Shown here piece by piece: positions 38,894-51,176 of a stretch of DNA of 64,000 bases. Both the position numbers and the translations under genes were made by a program. Where the stretch lies: NCBI RefSeq assembly GCF_001522545.3, contig NC_031769.1, positions 147,941,361 to 148,005,360 on the forward strand, written 5' to 3'. The stretch is from Parus major. Taxonomy: Eukaryota; Chordata; Aves; Passeriformes; Paridae. The first letter of the stretch is position 1. Each line of letters starts with the position of its first letter. The notes below the pieces were generated by a model, which saw only the letters and a list, made by a program, of their open reading frames with translations, did no database searches and was not told the origin of the DNA.

Positions 38894-39152
38894 CTTTCTC
38901 TTCTTCTCTTCTTCTCTTCTTCTCTTCTTCTCTTCTTCTTCTCTTCTTCTGTTCCTCTCTTCCTCTCTTCTTCTCCTCTTCCTCTTTTCCTCTCCTCTCC
39001 TCTCCTCTCCTCTCCTCTCCTCTCCTCTCCTCTCCTCGAGTCTCCTCGAGTCTCCTCGAGTCTCCTCGAGTCTCCTCGAGTCTCCTCTCCTCTCCTCGAG
39101 TCTCCTCTCCTCGAGTCTCCTCTCCTCGAGTCTCCTCTCCTCTCCTCGATTT
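38894..39152. repeat. Long polypyrimidine tract with regularly spaced CTCGAG sites
   Basis: TTCTC/TTCTTC units (38.89-38.95 kb) grade into CTCTTC and then pure TCTCC units (to about 39,034). The tract then becomes TCTCC-TCGAG decamers and their 15-20-bp variants. CTCGAG occurs at 39,035, 39,045, 39,055, 39,065, 39,075, 39,095, 39,110 and 39,125, with a decayed CTCGAT at 39,145. The open frames across it (Ser/Leu and Glu/Arg runs) are artefacts. Confidence 0.97.
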
Positions 39153-41172
39153 TCCAAAGGATATTTACCCAGATCTGTGCAAAGCCATCATAAAGGAGCA
39201 GGCAGCTCCCAAAGCTGGTTCATCATCTGAGATAATATTAAAAGAGAGGCAGGACTGCTCAGCCTGTATTTATAGGAACAATTTTGGCTGTCTAAAGGAG
39301 GGTTCAGAGAGCTCACTGAGGCTGAAAATCTAACTTTTAGATGGACAAGTTCAAGATGATGAATCTTGACTTTCTCTGCTTGACTTTGGTCTGCCTTTCC
39401 TTAGGAATCCTTACAGCTGGTTCACATGGGGATTTTTTTTTATTATTATTATTTTGCATTAAATGAGGTATAAGAAAGAAAATTCAATGGTAAATATTAA
39501 CACCTTGCTCATGCAGGGGTCACAATCAATATTTGACCCAAACACAGGAGTGAAATTATCAGCAGAGGTTGCGTTTACACCTGAAATGCCTTAGATGGTT
39601 AAAAATACACTGTAGTGAAAAATAATGAAACACTACTAAACCCAAACACAATTATCAGCATGAAGACAAATGACCTACTGCAACCCAGTGCAATCAATTC
39701 CCCAGCAGCCCCAATAGGTGGGACCAGTGTGCTTTAAATACACACAGCAGAGTTCCTGGTATCTACCCAGAAATGAGCAGATCAAATTAATCCCCAAAGC
39801 ACTTCTGCTGAAATCGCCAGATTTATGCCACAGATATTTTCCCTTCATTTATCTAAACATATACTTTGAAAAGAGTGTGGTGCAAATAAAATCTCTTTGA
39901 GATTGAATGGTGAGAGCTTGGGAGGAACTGACACAATTGTGCTTCTCTAACAGCCTCCAGCAAGTGACTTAATCTCTTTATATCTCAGTTTTGCTGCCTT
40001 TAAAACAAGAATATTGAAAGTTCTGCCCCTCAGAGGGGTGCTCAGAGTGTAAGCTGAGACCTGCTGGATGAAAGGAATGCAGGGCTTTTATTTATATGTG
40101 TAACAGCATCTTCAGTTCAGCACAAAGGTTTAGTCCATTATTAAAGGAATGTGAGGCAAACAACACTGTTCAGCACTAAGTGCTTCAATTTCTATTCATT
40201 CTAACGAAAAGAGTACCTGGATTCTCATTGACTTCCAGAACTGACAGCCTGTGTTCACTTAATGCCAGCCTCCGCAGTACCCTCTTATAAATCCATTTTT
40301 AATTTATTATTTTTTGCACTTGGCTACATGCAATTCTGCTGCCTCTTGCTCGAGAATCAAACCCTTGGTCTCAGCCCTTGCAAAACCTGATAGTGCATTT
40401 CTCATTATGTCCACAGTAATTTCAATTATTTTCTTTTGTCTAAGACTTCTGTTACGCTTTGGTGCCTGTAGACATTTTAAGTAACTACCTTTTTTATTAG
40501 CTGACTCAACACATGACAGATTATTCTGTCCAGCTCTTCTCCTTAGGTCCTTTTATCAGCCTAAGTCCTTATACGACCTCTCTTAATGTTCCTGTATTAT
40601 CTGTGAGGGTGGAAGCACTCAGTGAACTTGACATAAAAACACACCTTTGGGTCAGAGATTTACACCCACTTTTAGAAGAACTGACCCAAACGACCCAAAT
40701 AATTGAAACAATTGGTCCAAACACCTCTGTTAAAATCTGGCAAAGAGAAATGAACACAAAAATGGGCTGTTTTCCCATGGAAAGAGACATGTCGAAATCA
40801 AGATTTAAGCTGGGATTGTCACTTTTCCATCCAGTTCCTTATCAGTCATCAGATCGGTCCTTCAGTGCAAAGAATGAAAATAAAATATAGGTTTTGTGCA
40901 TTCTGGAACCTAACTGCTTGATTGTTTCTTGGGCTTTTCTTCTGCAAAAGGAGAAAGGCTGAAGTCCCACAGCTGGAGCTGTTTTTCTTGCACAAGTATT
41001 TTCACTTTTGTCAATGTCTGTCTCTCCCTCTGGTCCCCAACAACATCAGAACAGTCAAATATTTAAAATCTGTGCTGCCTGAAGGTTTTTCTGTGGTAGA
41101 ACTGACATTCTCAGGCAGAACACACTGCTTTCTTTTGATCCAAGGGTCTTCCGAGGGGTGGATGCCTCAAGC

Positions 41173-41196
41173 CCATCCCATTCCATTCCATTCCAT
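41173..41196. repeat. (ATTCC)n array running into an assembly gap
   Basis: CCCATTCCATTCC units continue up to the first N. The sequence on the other side of the gap is not repetitive. Confidence 0.9.
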
Positions 41197-41437
41197 NNNN
41201 NNNNNNNNNNNNNNNNNNNNNNNNNNNNNNNNNNNNNNNNNNNNNNNNNNNNNNNNNNNNNNNNNNNNNNNNNNNNNNNNNNNNNNNNNNNNNNNNNNNN
41301 NNNNNNNNNNNNNNNNNNNNNNNNNNNNNNNNNNNNNNNNNNNNNNNNNNNNNNNNNNNNNNNNNNNNNNNNNNNNNNNNNNNNNNNNNNNNNNNNNNNN
41401 NNNNNNNNNNNNNNNNNNNNNNNNNNNNNNNNNNNNN
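41197..41437. other. Assembly gap (241 N)
   Basis: A run of N directly after ATTCC units. The 206-codon open frame spanning it is meaningless. Confidence 0.99.
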
Positions 41438-43115
41438 CCTTACCCCAAACCCACCTCTCCTTGCTGTCTCTCTGGAGATGACTCAGACACAGAAGTTTTA
41501 GGCACAGTCTACCACAACTGCTCCAAAAAGCTTCCCAACTGAAGCTAAAAAAAAAATCTCTGTACCTTTTCCAGCAAATTCTGTGGCACTTCTTAGCTCA
41601 AGAGATCATCCTCCTCAGTAGAGTGTAAGAGTGTGGGTACTTCCAGGGACAGAAACACAGCAAAACTGTTTTTAAATTGTTTAAAAATGCTTTAAAAATG
41701 TTTCAAAATGCCTTAAGACCACAAAAGAGCCACACAGGACCCAGAGAAGACTCCAGGTTAAGGAATATGAGTTGCTACCTTACACTACAGAACTGCAGGA
41801 TTTGCTTAAGTAACAAACTTGTAATTTAGCCCTGAGGCCAGAGAAATGTTCTTGGTATTTTTAAAATCAGCAATACACCTGAGGCCCCTGGAGGTCTGGC
41901 CTGAGCTAGAGCAAGGGCTATGAATGGAAAATACACAAATGTTTATACTCAAGCATCCTTTAGTCTAATTTTCATTTGCATGGCAGGCAATTTTCCTGTC
42001 TGTACTGCCATTACACTGAGTTTTCAACTCTTCTTCTCCCCCAAGAAAAGCAACAGCAAGCAAAGTTCAGTGTGGAGAAAAATTCTCATTAACACTCTGA
42101 AATAAGTTGGGTATATAGTGACATTTTCAAGAGATCTTCCTCCCTCTAGGATTCATTTCTCCAGGAATTTAACTCAAGATGTACAGAATAGAAACATCAC
42201 TTCCCATGGCTCTTCTGTCAAAAGACAAAAAGATGAAATAATGTATAAAATTTTCCTTAACCCTGAAACAACCCCCTTAAAAATCAAAGCCTTTCCTTCC
42301 TTCTGACATAACATCCTCACCTGAAAAACAGGCTCTTAAATGGGACTGTTTCTGCTGTCTCTGGCTCTGGATATTGTGAGTTAAATAAGAAAAAAAAAAA
42401 TCTGTAACTAATATTAAGTTCAGAACAAGTCTTAGTGATCTCACTAAATGCTAATTGAGTTTTAATGCTGTTTTCATTAACTCTGTGCCCTTTCATATAA
42501 AGCTGGAGGGCTACTCAGTGATAAGAGAGCCCCACCAATGGAGTCATGTGAATGGATGCTAAATGCAAATTCTGGAAGCACTGGGCAATGCTCACAGCAG
42601 GGCTTTGACAGGATAAAGATTTTATGGAATGTCATATCAAGACTTGTTGAGGAGGCTGAATGTCAAGAATAACAGCAACAACAGGAGAAAATGAAAGCAA
42701 GAAGGACTCTGAAGTGATGAAGTGGGGTCTTTCTGGTGTTTTTTTGTTTTGCGTTTTTTTTGTTGTTGTTGGAAACCACAATTAAAAAAATTAACTTTCT
42801 ACTGTAAGTAGCTAAAAACCCAATAGGAAGCTCATCAAAAGGAGATTAAAAATAAAAATCAAAATCTGACAGAGAGCAAAACCCTGCCTTTCAGTGGAAA
42901 GCCTAAGACAGGCTGACTTTCCCAACGATTCAGCAAGGGATTTGGTTCTCTGAGCTGCTGCATCGAGCACAAAGCTTAGGCTGGGGATTATTTTTTGGTG
43001 GGGGTTGGATGGCAGGAGGAAGACCTCTCATGAACAGGAGAATCTTACAAAACCAAAGCGTGTTCCTACATGGAACTGCAGGGGAGGATTTGGAGAAAAT
43101 GTAGAATTTTAGGAG

Positions 43116-43410
43116 TACCTAAAGAGGCTCCAAGAGAGCTGGAGAGGGATCTTTTACAAGGCATAGAGGGATAGAACAAGAAGGAATGGCTTCACTCAGC
43201 CACAAAGAAGTTTTTGATTGAATACTAGGAAGAAATTCTTTACTGTGAGGGTGGTGAGGCACTGAAACTTCTCTGGAAGTGTTCAAGGCCAGGCTGGGTG
43301 GGGCTTTGAGCAGTCTGGTCTGGTGAAAGCTCATGGTGGGAGGTTGGAATGAGATGGTCTCAAAGGTCCCTTCAGTTTCAGTCTCACAGTGGATGAGAGA
43401 AGTGGTGCAG
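43116..43410 (+). mobile_element. CR1 LINE fragment
   Basis: It reads GAGAGCTGGAGAGGGATCTT, GGAAGAAATTCTTTACTGTG, AGGGTGGTGAGGCACTGAA, GAAGTGTTCAAGGCCAGGCT and GGTTGGAATGAGATGGTCTC. A short internal deletion removed the 'lower-grip' segment between the CACTGAA and CTCTGGAAGTG words. Confidence 0.9.
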
Positions 43411-43797
43411 CACCCTGGAAGATGAAAATGTGCTTTCCTGGCTACTGAGCAGCTTTCCTCCACTGTGCCTGTGTGCACCAAGATCTTACCTGGATACAAC
43501 ACAAATTGTATGGACTCGCAGCAGGATTTTCTGTTCCCATGGAAGTAAGCTCATTAACTTCCCGGTTTTTCAGATAAAAACAGCCCTCATGACCACTCAT
43601 TATAAACTGCACAAAAGAAAGAATGACCAGTTTTTGACTTAGAAAAACATTTCAAAGGGAAAACATACAGTGTTTATTCACAGAAATGGAGAGTAATCTT
43701 AAAGCCCTTTGTTTTGTATTGAAACAATTGAAACCAACAGTATCCGATTTGCAGGATATTCCATAGTGAAACTAAACTGGTTTTAGCAAAGAAAGTG

Positions 43798-44165
43798 ATC
43801 ATACAATCAGAATGGCATGGGTTGGGAGAGACCTTTAAGATCATCTCACTCCAACCCCTGCTGGGGTTTAAGGATGTCACTCACTGGATCCCAGGTTGCT
43901 CAAAGCCCCATCCAACCTGGCTTTGAGCCCTTCCAGGGATGGGGCAGCCACAACTGGTCTGGGCAACCTGTGCCAGTGCTTTATCATCCTCTGAGCAAAG
44001 AATTTCCTCTGGACATCTCATCTAAACTTGCTCTCTGTCAGTTTAAAACCATCTTCCTTTGCTGTGTCGCTGTACAAAAAAAGTCCCTCTCCCTTCTTTT
44101 TATCAGCCCCCTTAAGGTGCTCTAAGATTTTCCCAGAGCCTTCTCTTCTCCAGGCTGAACTCTCT
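43798..44165 (-). mobile_element. CR1 LINE fragment
   Basis: It begins ATCATACAATCAGAATGGCA then GGGTTGGGAGAGACCTTTAA. TCCAACCTGGCTTTGAGCCC, CTTCCAGGGATGGGGCAGCC and GCCTTCTCTTCTCCAGGCTG follow. Its 3' end faces the 3' end of the plus-strand copy that stops at about 43,410. Confidence 0.93.
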
Positions 44166-45753
44166 CATCCTCTCCCCAGCTCTCTCTCTCATCCTGTCTG
44201 ACACAGATATGAACAGAAAAACACACACACAGATTCAGGTATGTAATTCCTAATCCTGTTAGTGCTTTGTCCTTCAGCCCCAAGAAAACTGAAGGGAAGG
44301 CTGGCTGTGTGTTAACCTCTTGCACTCTCATTCCTCCTCATATCTGGGGAAATCTTTACTTTTATCCCTGACTGTAATAACTTCTGTGATTTTTTTCCAC
44401 ACACCAAGTTCAGGGGATTTTTTTTTAGTGTTGCTGATTACCCCAGATTCCAGGTGCATGTGTGTGCATGCATGTTTATGTGTGCTCAAGGGAAAAAAAA
44501 TGTTGAGTTCACCTGAAAGAAAATCCATCCACAACAGAAAATTGAACTGAAATTGCCACACCAAAATGTCAGCAGGTTCTAAAATTCAGTATATCCACAA
44601 TTTTTAAAAAGACATCCTAAGGCAATGGCCTTTTCCTTATCCACATTTTTCAACAGTTGTATGATACTCAAATTTCACTTTATCCCTGTGAGAATGAAGG
44701 ACAGAAATGGCTCTGTCTTTGGGTGCTCCTGAATGGGTTCCTTTAATCCCACAAGAGTGAGGGAGAACAGTTTAGTGCTCTGCACAATATTCCTTCTGGC
44801 TTTAGGTTTATGTGGTTAAATGAGAATTCAAACTTAGATCTTGCCTTAAACCCCGAGTAAGGGTTTGAACCGGATTCGTGCCATAAACCAGGAGGGTATG
44901 AGACATGCAGGAGAGGTCAGCATTTAATCTGTTCTGTAGTTACTTCACTTTTCCAGAAGTGTAAAGGACTGCTGAGACAGACATTAAACAGACACAGTCC
45001 CATTGCTTGATAGCAAAGACAGAAAGGAGAGGCAGTCTACTCAAATTCTGGTCTTCTCATCAATAAATGTTTAAGTATTCATTGAAAGTGGAAAAGATGT
45101 AAGGAAAAGAAATCAATTCCTCCCCCTCTTTCCCATGTCTGAGCTGATGTGAGCTCCCTTTACCAAACTGATCATCGTTCTGCCTCTGAAATAATTTGAT
45201 TAGATTTAAGGTAAAGCTGCTCTTTAGTTTCTCTTCAGATCAAAATCAAAAATGCATTAGAGATGGGGAACATTCCCTGGTGATCTCTTGGAAAACCTGA
45301 GCCATGAAAAATCTGCCTCTCTCTGGGAGATATCAAACCCAGATGTGCCATGGATGAGGCACCCTCTGGCTCAGCCAGATACTGAGCAAAGGGCACAAGG
45401 AAACTCAGTTTTCCATATAACAGCTCATTACAAACAGCAAATAATAAATATTTACCTCAAATCCAGCCTGGAAAATTGCCTCCCCAATTATCTCTGGAAA
45501 ATTGGTGAGCTTAACTGCATGTCAAGCAACTGTGATATGTTTGTATTAAACAATAAACTATTACCAGCCCTTTTTGACCCAGGAGAAACAGATGTAAATT
45601 AATATATACCCAACTCAAGATTAACATCTGCTACAGAAGAAATGTTGATTAAAAGCCACAATTAAGTAGTTCACAGTAAATACATTGGAAAATTATCCAG
45701 GACCAAAGAAGAAAATCAGAAATTATTGCTAGCAGTAGATGGCAGAGAAACAT

Positions 45754-45792
45754 TAAAAAAAACCCCAACAAAACAAAACAAAACAAAAAAAG
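45754..45792. repeat. (AAAAC)n A-rich tract
   Basis: AAAACCCC followed by CAAAACAAAACAAAAC units. Confidence 0.85.
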
Positions 45793-45831
45793 AACCCTGG
45801 CTGTTAAAATATATTTTATACTGATAAAATT

Positions 45832-45874
45832 AGCCTTAATGAACTATAAAATAAATAAGCCTTAATGAACTATA
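45832..45874. repeat. 26-bp tandem duplication
   Basis: AGCCTTAATGAACTATA occurs at 45,832 and again at 45,858. The second copy is complete for 17 bases. Confidence 0.9.
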
Positions 45875-48246
45875 GCAGCCACTTGCAATTATTTCTGTAC
45901 TAGTAAGCTTGGAGAATATATTTGCCACATACTGGTCATTAACAAGATATTCTTTGAAATATGTAATTCAGTAAAGGAGAAGTTGCTATAAATTAAAGGG
46001 ATTCCAGGAAATTTTTGTGCCTGTCACTCCACAGAAATATTTCAGTGTCAGAAGAGAAGATTTCCTAGGCCAATGAATACCCAAATTTGTTTAACAGGCT
46101 GAAATGGAGGTTTTATAGCTCCTCTCTTGCATTACTTTTCTTCTCTATTGTCTTTTCAATACTGTTTTCCCAAAAAAAATGTAAATAAACATTGATCATT
46201 GGGATCTGCCTTGTAAGAACATTTAATAGGAGTCCTTAATTGCATGTTGTAAACATATTACAAATGGCAGTTGTAAAACTGAGAACAATTTTGTTCCAAA
46301 TAATCAACAAGAATGCTTCTTCATAGAGCAAACTCTTACAAGGAACAGTAAAAAAAAACATTAAAAAAAACCAAAAAAAACCCACCAATCCTTGCAGAAA
46401 TTGAAACAGAGGAAATTCCATTTTTGGCTTAAGAAAGAAATTCTTGTTCATTGGATAGGATTTTATGAAAAAGCAGATGCCTTGAAAATATTCCACAGAT
46501 GATACAGCTTTTCACTTCTTTTTTTAATTAAATATCTGAAAAGCAGGCAGACAGTGAAAAGGGATCAGATGATTGCTGTTTAATGAGTTACTGCTCGTCA
46601 GCTGAGAGGCAGTAATGGCTGGGATGTTATTCTTGGCAAGTTTTGATGACATGACATCAGGACTAATGCATTTTACTCTGCACTCTCAGCAGGCTGTGCA
46701 TGGACAGCCACGGCAGTTCAGCTAACGAGAGGTAATTCAATCAACCTCAGTAATGTGCAAATTGAAGTGATCTCCCTCCACTCCACCTCGCTCATTGTTT
46801 CAGTGACAAGAAGTTTCGCCCATCATCTGGGCTGGGATGATGAGATCCAGGTGTAAAAGTGGTGGCTCTTTGTACAAGCCCCACAAACGCAGTAATTTCT
46901 GGTGACCTACTTGTGAGAGGAATTAAATGGTTTATGGACTATACAGCAACACTGTAATGTGAAAAAAAAATCCCATTTCAGCGTCAAAATGTGGCTGCTG
47001 AGGAAATAAGAATCTGTCAAAGTTCAAGCAACATCCACACCAAACTCAAAAGTATAAAAGCCATTTCTCCAGCAGTATTTTAGGAAAAAAAGACTACTGG
47101 ATACTGAAGTAGCCAAAAGTCAGCTTTTCCACATACACCTTTAAAGCCTATCCTGAGAGCTGAAGAACATTCTGTAAATGAGTGATCATTGTGAAGCAGG
47201 TTCCAACCCCTTTTAAAGCCTAATGAAGCTACAAGGAATATTTCAGAAAATTCACTGAGTAGGATGGAATTATAATTCTCTTTTTAAAGTTGGTTTGAGA
47301 ATCTCACATAGAAAGATGATTGCAATTAGGAGTTTACTATTTACATATTGAACAGACTATATATATTGTCAAAGATATATTATCAAAAAGTGGACATTTC
47401 TAGTTCCACTTGAGGAGGTGGAGAACTAACAAAGACATGGTTACCACCACGTCAGAAAGAATGAAGCGGGAGTTTTAGATTTTTTATCTTATTTTTATAA
47501 TTTTTATAAATTTATACTTTTATTTCCTAGGAAGAAAAGGAGGCCACCAAAGGAGCCTTGAAGAAGCCCTGATTTTTCTCTCAGTTTTAAAGGGTAACTC
47601 CCAAATCATTGTGGTTGCTTGGAAAGAGTCATGTGGCTGCAAAGGAGAATTTAACAACCTGCAGCACATCATGGGATAAGGCCATGTCCCAAAAACAGGT
47701 TGATCACCACCAAAGCTACAGAGGAAATGGCTGGGACAAAGCACAGCAATTCAAAAAGTACATTTAATCACTTGCAGGGATTTTCCTCTGACACTGAAAT
47801 GCTTTTCCAACCTGTTGAACATCTCCAAGACAGCACTCGGATTTTGGCACTGGAGAAACAGAACAATCTTCCCATCTACCTCACCCTGAGAGCCACAACA
47901 CCAGACACACCATCCCCTCAAATATCTTTTTTCATGAAGACATAATCACAGATGTGTAGCCTTTCTAAGAGTCTGCCCTGCTGGGACATGAGATTTTCCA
48001 GCTAAACTGACAAAATATTTATTCTTTTACAGACTTTTACCAAAGAAAACCTCCTGTGCTGAATTTCAGGTTATCTTCCAGACAACACTGATCCAAAATT
48101 GCCTTGCTTTGACACCACCACCAAGGATAATCGTCAAGTAACACTTTCAAGGAGTTTGGACACCAACAAGAATCAGGCTCTGTTGTGTAGGGAACATCTC
48201 TGATGAAGTTTGTGCTGCCCTATTCCCAAGAAAATCTCTGAGAATC

Positions 48247-48480
48247 TATGGTGGTTTGACCAGGTGATCACCAGGCTGCTCTATCCCTTCCCTCCTCAGC
48301 AGGATTTCAGCAGTGGGAGTGGATAAAATAAGGTGGAACATAAAAAAACCCCAAACATTTGGATGAGGTAAAGGCAGTTTAATAAGGCAAAAGTAAGGGC
48401 TGCACATGGAAATAAAGAAAAACAAGAGATTTATTCTCTACTTCCCATCTACAGACAATGTCCAGCTAGTTGAGATAACT
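48247..48480 (-). mobile_element. Degraded ERVL-type LTR fragment (3' half)
   Basis: Read on the minus strand it has, in order, ATGGGAAGTAGAGAATAAAT (carrying the LTR poly(A) hexamer), CTTATTAAACTGCCTTTACC, and near the end AAACCACCATAG. From memory this is the R-U5 order of a widespread avian ERVL-class LTR. The 5' half of the LTR and any internal viral sequence are not visible, so this is at most a truncated solo LTR. No viral coding sequence is present. Heavy divergence indicates an old insertion. Confidence 0.6.
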
Positions 48481-50959
48481 GGAATGATGATAAAAAATAC
48501 AGAATTTGTGGCATTTGTTGGATCAATACAGGCTAGAACAGAACTGGCCATGCCTGTTCCCCCAAACACCAAGCTCTGCACTCAGGGCAGCAACTTCACC
48601 CATCACCTCATCATTCCCTGGCCAAGAGGAATTGGTCTCCACAGAGGAACTCGCTGCTTTAGCTTTGTAAAACAGAACCACACGCCCTCCCAAGCTGACT
48701 GCACTGCAAATCCACTCACTCCACAGTCCATGGGCACCAGGATGAATGAGGGACTCCCTGGTGCTGATCTTTGCTCTTGTCCCTCACAACAGCAAAAGCT
48801 CACTGTGATTTTTGGGGCTCAGTGAGACCGGTAAATCCAGCATTGCTGGCTGAAAATATCAGCTGATAGTGGCACAGTGATGTGAGAGCAGTTTCTGACT
48901 CTGTGGTACTCCTATAAAGAGTTTAATCCTCCCTTCTCCTGGGGCTACTGATTTATGCCTCAGAGAACCCTCCTGAGCCATTAATCACTGCAATTGCTCC
49001 CTGAGCTGAGCACCAACTGCTCCCTCAGACATCGCTGCTCCTGGGGAGCTGAGACTATCCACAGGGAAGAGGTCACTTGGCTCTGACTCATTCAAGTATT
49101 TTAGACTTACAATTATAACAATCTTTTCCAAGTGGAACCTGAAAATTTCGTCATCTAAAGCCGCAATTGGGCTGTACTGGTCCACAATTCTAGTTGAAAT
49201 ATCAGCTTTTCACATGCTATTTCCTTAAACATCTGTGAATGGGACAGTAAATGAAAGAAAAACCATTGGTCTGAATCAGTTCATCCATTTTTGTGCTGTT
49301 TCACAGTTCAAACTGAATGTGCTGAAAATCACCCTCTCTGCCAGGTCCATAGAGGTGTGTCAGGATGGTTTAAGTTTAAAGGATTTACAAAGCATAAATA
49401 ATTTGTGTCTTCAGAGTGCTTTGGGAAGTTCAGATCAGAGACTTGGCATCCCTCAGAAAGGTCAATATCGTGAATTCAGTGGGAGTATCCCATTTTCATA
49501 CTGATGGCAAAGAAACCTGAGATGGGATGAAGAGAGCTGCTGGCTGCTAAAAAGTCCTACTGACTTTGGAATCAAATCAATGAACTCAAGTTAATTGAGC
49601 TGCAGGAACTGTCTGCACATTGACTCTTAAACAAAGGTAATGTGATACATCCTCCCTTCACTCTCTCACAGAGTTAATGACCTGGCATTATGTGATACTT
49701 ATAAAGGTCAAGGACCATAAAATGGGCAACAATCATAATCTAAAATACATTAAAACACAGTAACCTGATTGTGTGATGTCCCATAAAAACATTTATCTGT
49801 TCGAAGGTTTGTCTCAATGGTAAAAACTCAGAGAAATTCTTGGAGATTAATCTGATTATTTCCTGGCACTTCTGCCTTTCTTGCTTGGTTATTTTGGTGT
49901 TGTTTTTTTTTTTTTTTCCCACAAAGCAGACTCTTTCAAAATTTCTTTCTCTACTAGTAATAATTTCTCTCGTCTGCACACTTGTGGCATTTTTCTCATG
50001 CTGTTGGGGAAATAATTTAGCAGGGAGAAGTGGAGACGTGGCCATTGGCACCAGGAAAGTCTTAAAGGATACAAATGTTAGCCTAATTTAAGAAATTGGG
50101 CCAAATCATAAACCTAGGTCCATTATACATTATTATAGTGAAAATTCAGATCTTGTTTTTGACTCACTTAAATTTGAAGCAAAAAGTTATTGTGGAATCA
50201 GAACGTACCTCAATCTTCTTCTCAGAGCAACAACTGAGCAGGGATGCCTGGATCCAAGCAATTAATTTTAGGCTAAAAGACAAGGACTGAAATGACAAGA
50301 ATTGACACCTGACTCTAAATGTAAGAATGTTTTCAAAATAATAGGGTACAGGGGGAAAAAAAATATTAGAGAGCTATTGATTCCTGATTGTGCTGCACAG
50401 CAAATATGGCAGCAGTGCCACAGCCAGGGCAGAGGGGTGAATTATTTTAGGATTTCATGACAGCTGCCAAAAATATTATGACCCTTAAAGAGCTTGAAAG
50501 ATTGAAACAAGATTGAAAACTTAGCCACTCACATAGTAAGCCACATATAGATGTGTGATGAAAACAGAGACACCAAGGAAAGCTCTGTGATAACAATTTA
50601 AAAAGCAAAAGCAATACCACAAAACAGAACTTTACAAAGTTCCTTAGGTTAAATTATTTCTCTGTTCAACCAAGGATGGGCTGTGTCAAATCAGCTGTCT
50701 GAACCTCAGCCTCATTGATCAGGGTACATAAAACATGTAACCAAATTAGAAGCCCGTAAATGAATTATGCAAGGAAAGCTGTAACTGTGAGGGAGGGGAA
50801 AAATGATAGAAACTAAAACAATATTTTCTATTTTTTTTCTATGATAATTCAATTTCAATTAAAAACAAGAGAGTTGCATAGTCAGGAAACACATACTTGG
50901 AGCCTGATTATTACTTTTTTACATGGCCTATAGCCCAATTAAGGAGACATTGTCCAAGA

Positions 50960-51176
50960 TATTGAGATATTAGAAAGAAAATCTTTACTGTGAGGGTGGT
51001 GAGGCCCTGGCACAGGTTGCCCAGAGAAGCTGTGGCTGCCCCATCCCTGGAAGTGTCCAAGGCCAGGTTGGATGAGACTTGGAGCACCCTGGGGTAGTGG
51101 AAGGTGTCCCTGCCCATGGCAGGAGGTTGGAACTGGATGATCTTTAAGGTTCCATCAAAATACAGACCATTCTATG
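50960..51176 (+). mobile_element. CR1 LINE fragment (younger-looking copy)
   Basis: It reads GAGGGTGGTGAGGCCCTGGC, ACAGGTTGCCCAGAGAAGCT, CTTGGAGCACCCTGGGGTAG and GGAAGGTGTCCCTGCCCATG, and ends in ACCATTCTATG. It is nearly identical over long stretches to the copy at 56,612. Confidence 0.93.

Larger units (their letters stand above)
39153..43115. other. Unique sequence around the second assembly gap
   Basis: Holds a 125-codon plus-strand open frame at 40,513-40,890 without a recognised motif, and the ATTCC array plus gap at 41.2 kb. Otherwise unremarkable. Confidence 0.6.
44166..48246. other. Long unique block with candidate conserved non-coding DNA
   Basis: About 4 kb with no transposon recognised. 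The 46,500-46,930 part is less AT-rich and dense in short binding-site-like words (TGATGAC, ATGACATCA, TTTAATGAG, GGTAATTCAATCAA, GTGCAAATTGAAG), which resembles a conserved element by composition only. Confidence 0.5.

Noticed and set aside
38806..39333. 175-codon Ser/Leu-rich and opposing Glu/Arg-rich open frames
   Set aside because: They are translations of the CTCC/CTCGAG simple repeat.
40922..41542. 206-codon plus-strand open frame
   Set aside because: It spans 241 N. The frame across the gap is unknown.
44850..44885. GGGTTTGAACCGG, resembling a tRNA T-arm or B box
   Set aside because: No matching A box, acceptor stem or anticodon arm around it.
48406..48825. 139-codon plus-strand frame near the LTR remnant, considered as a retroviral remnant
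   Set aside because: It starts in the LTR antisense strand and has no gag, pol or env motif.
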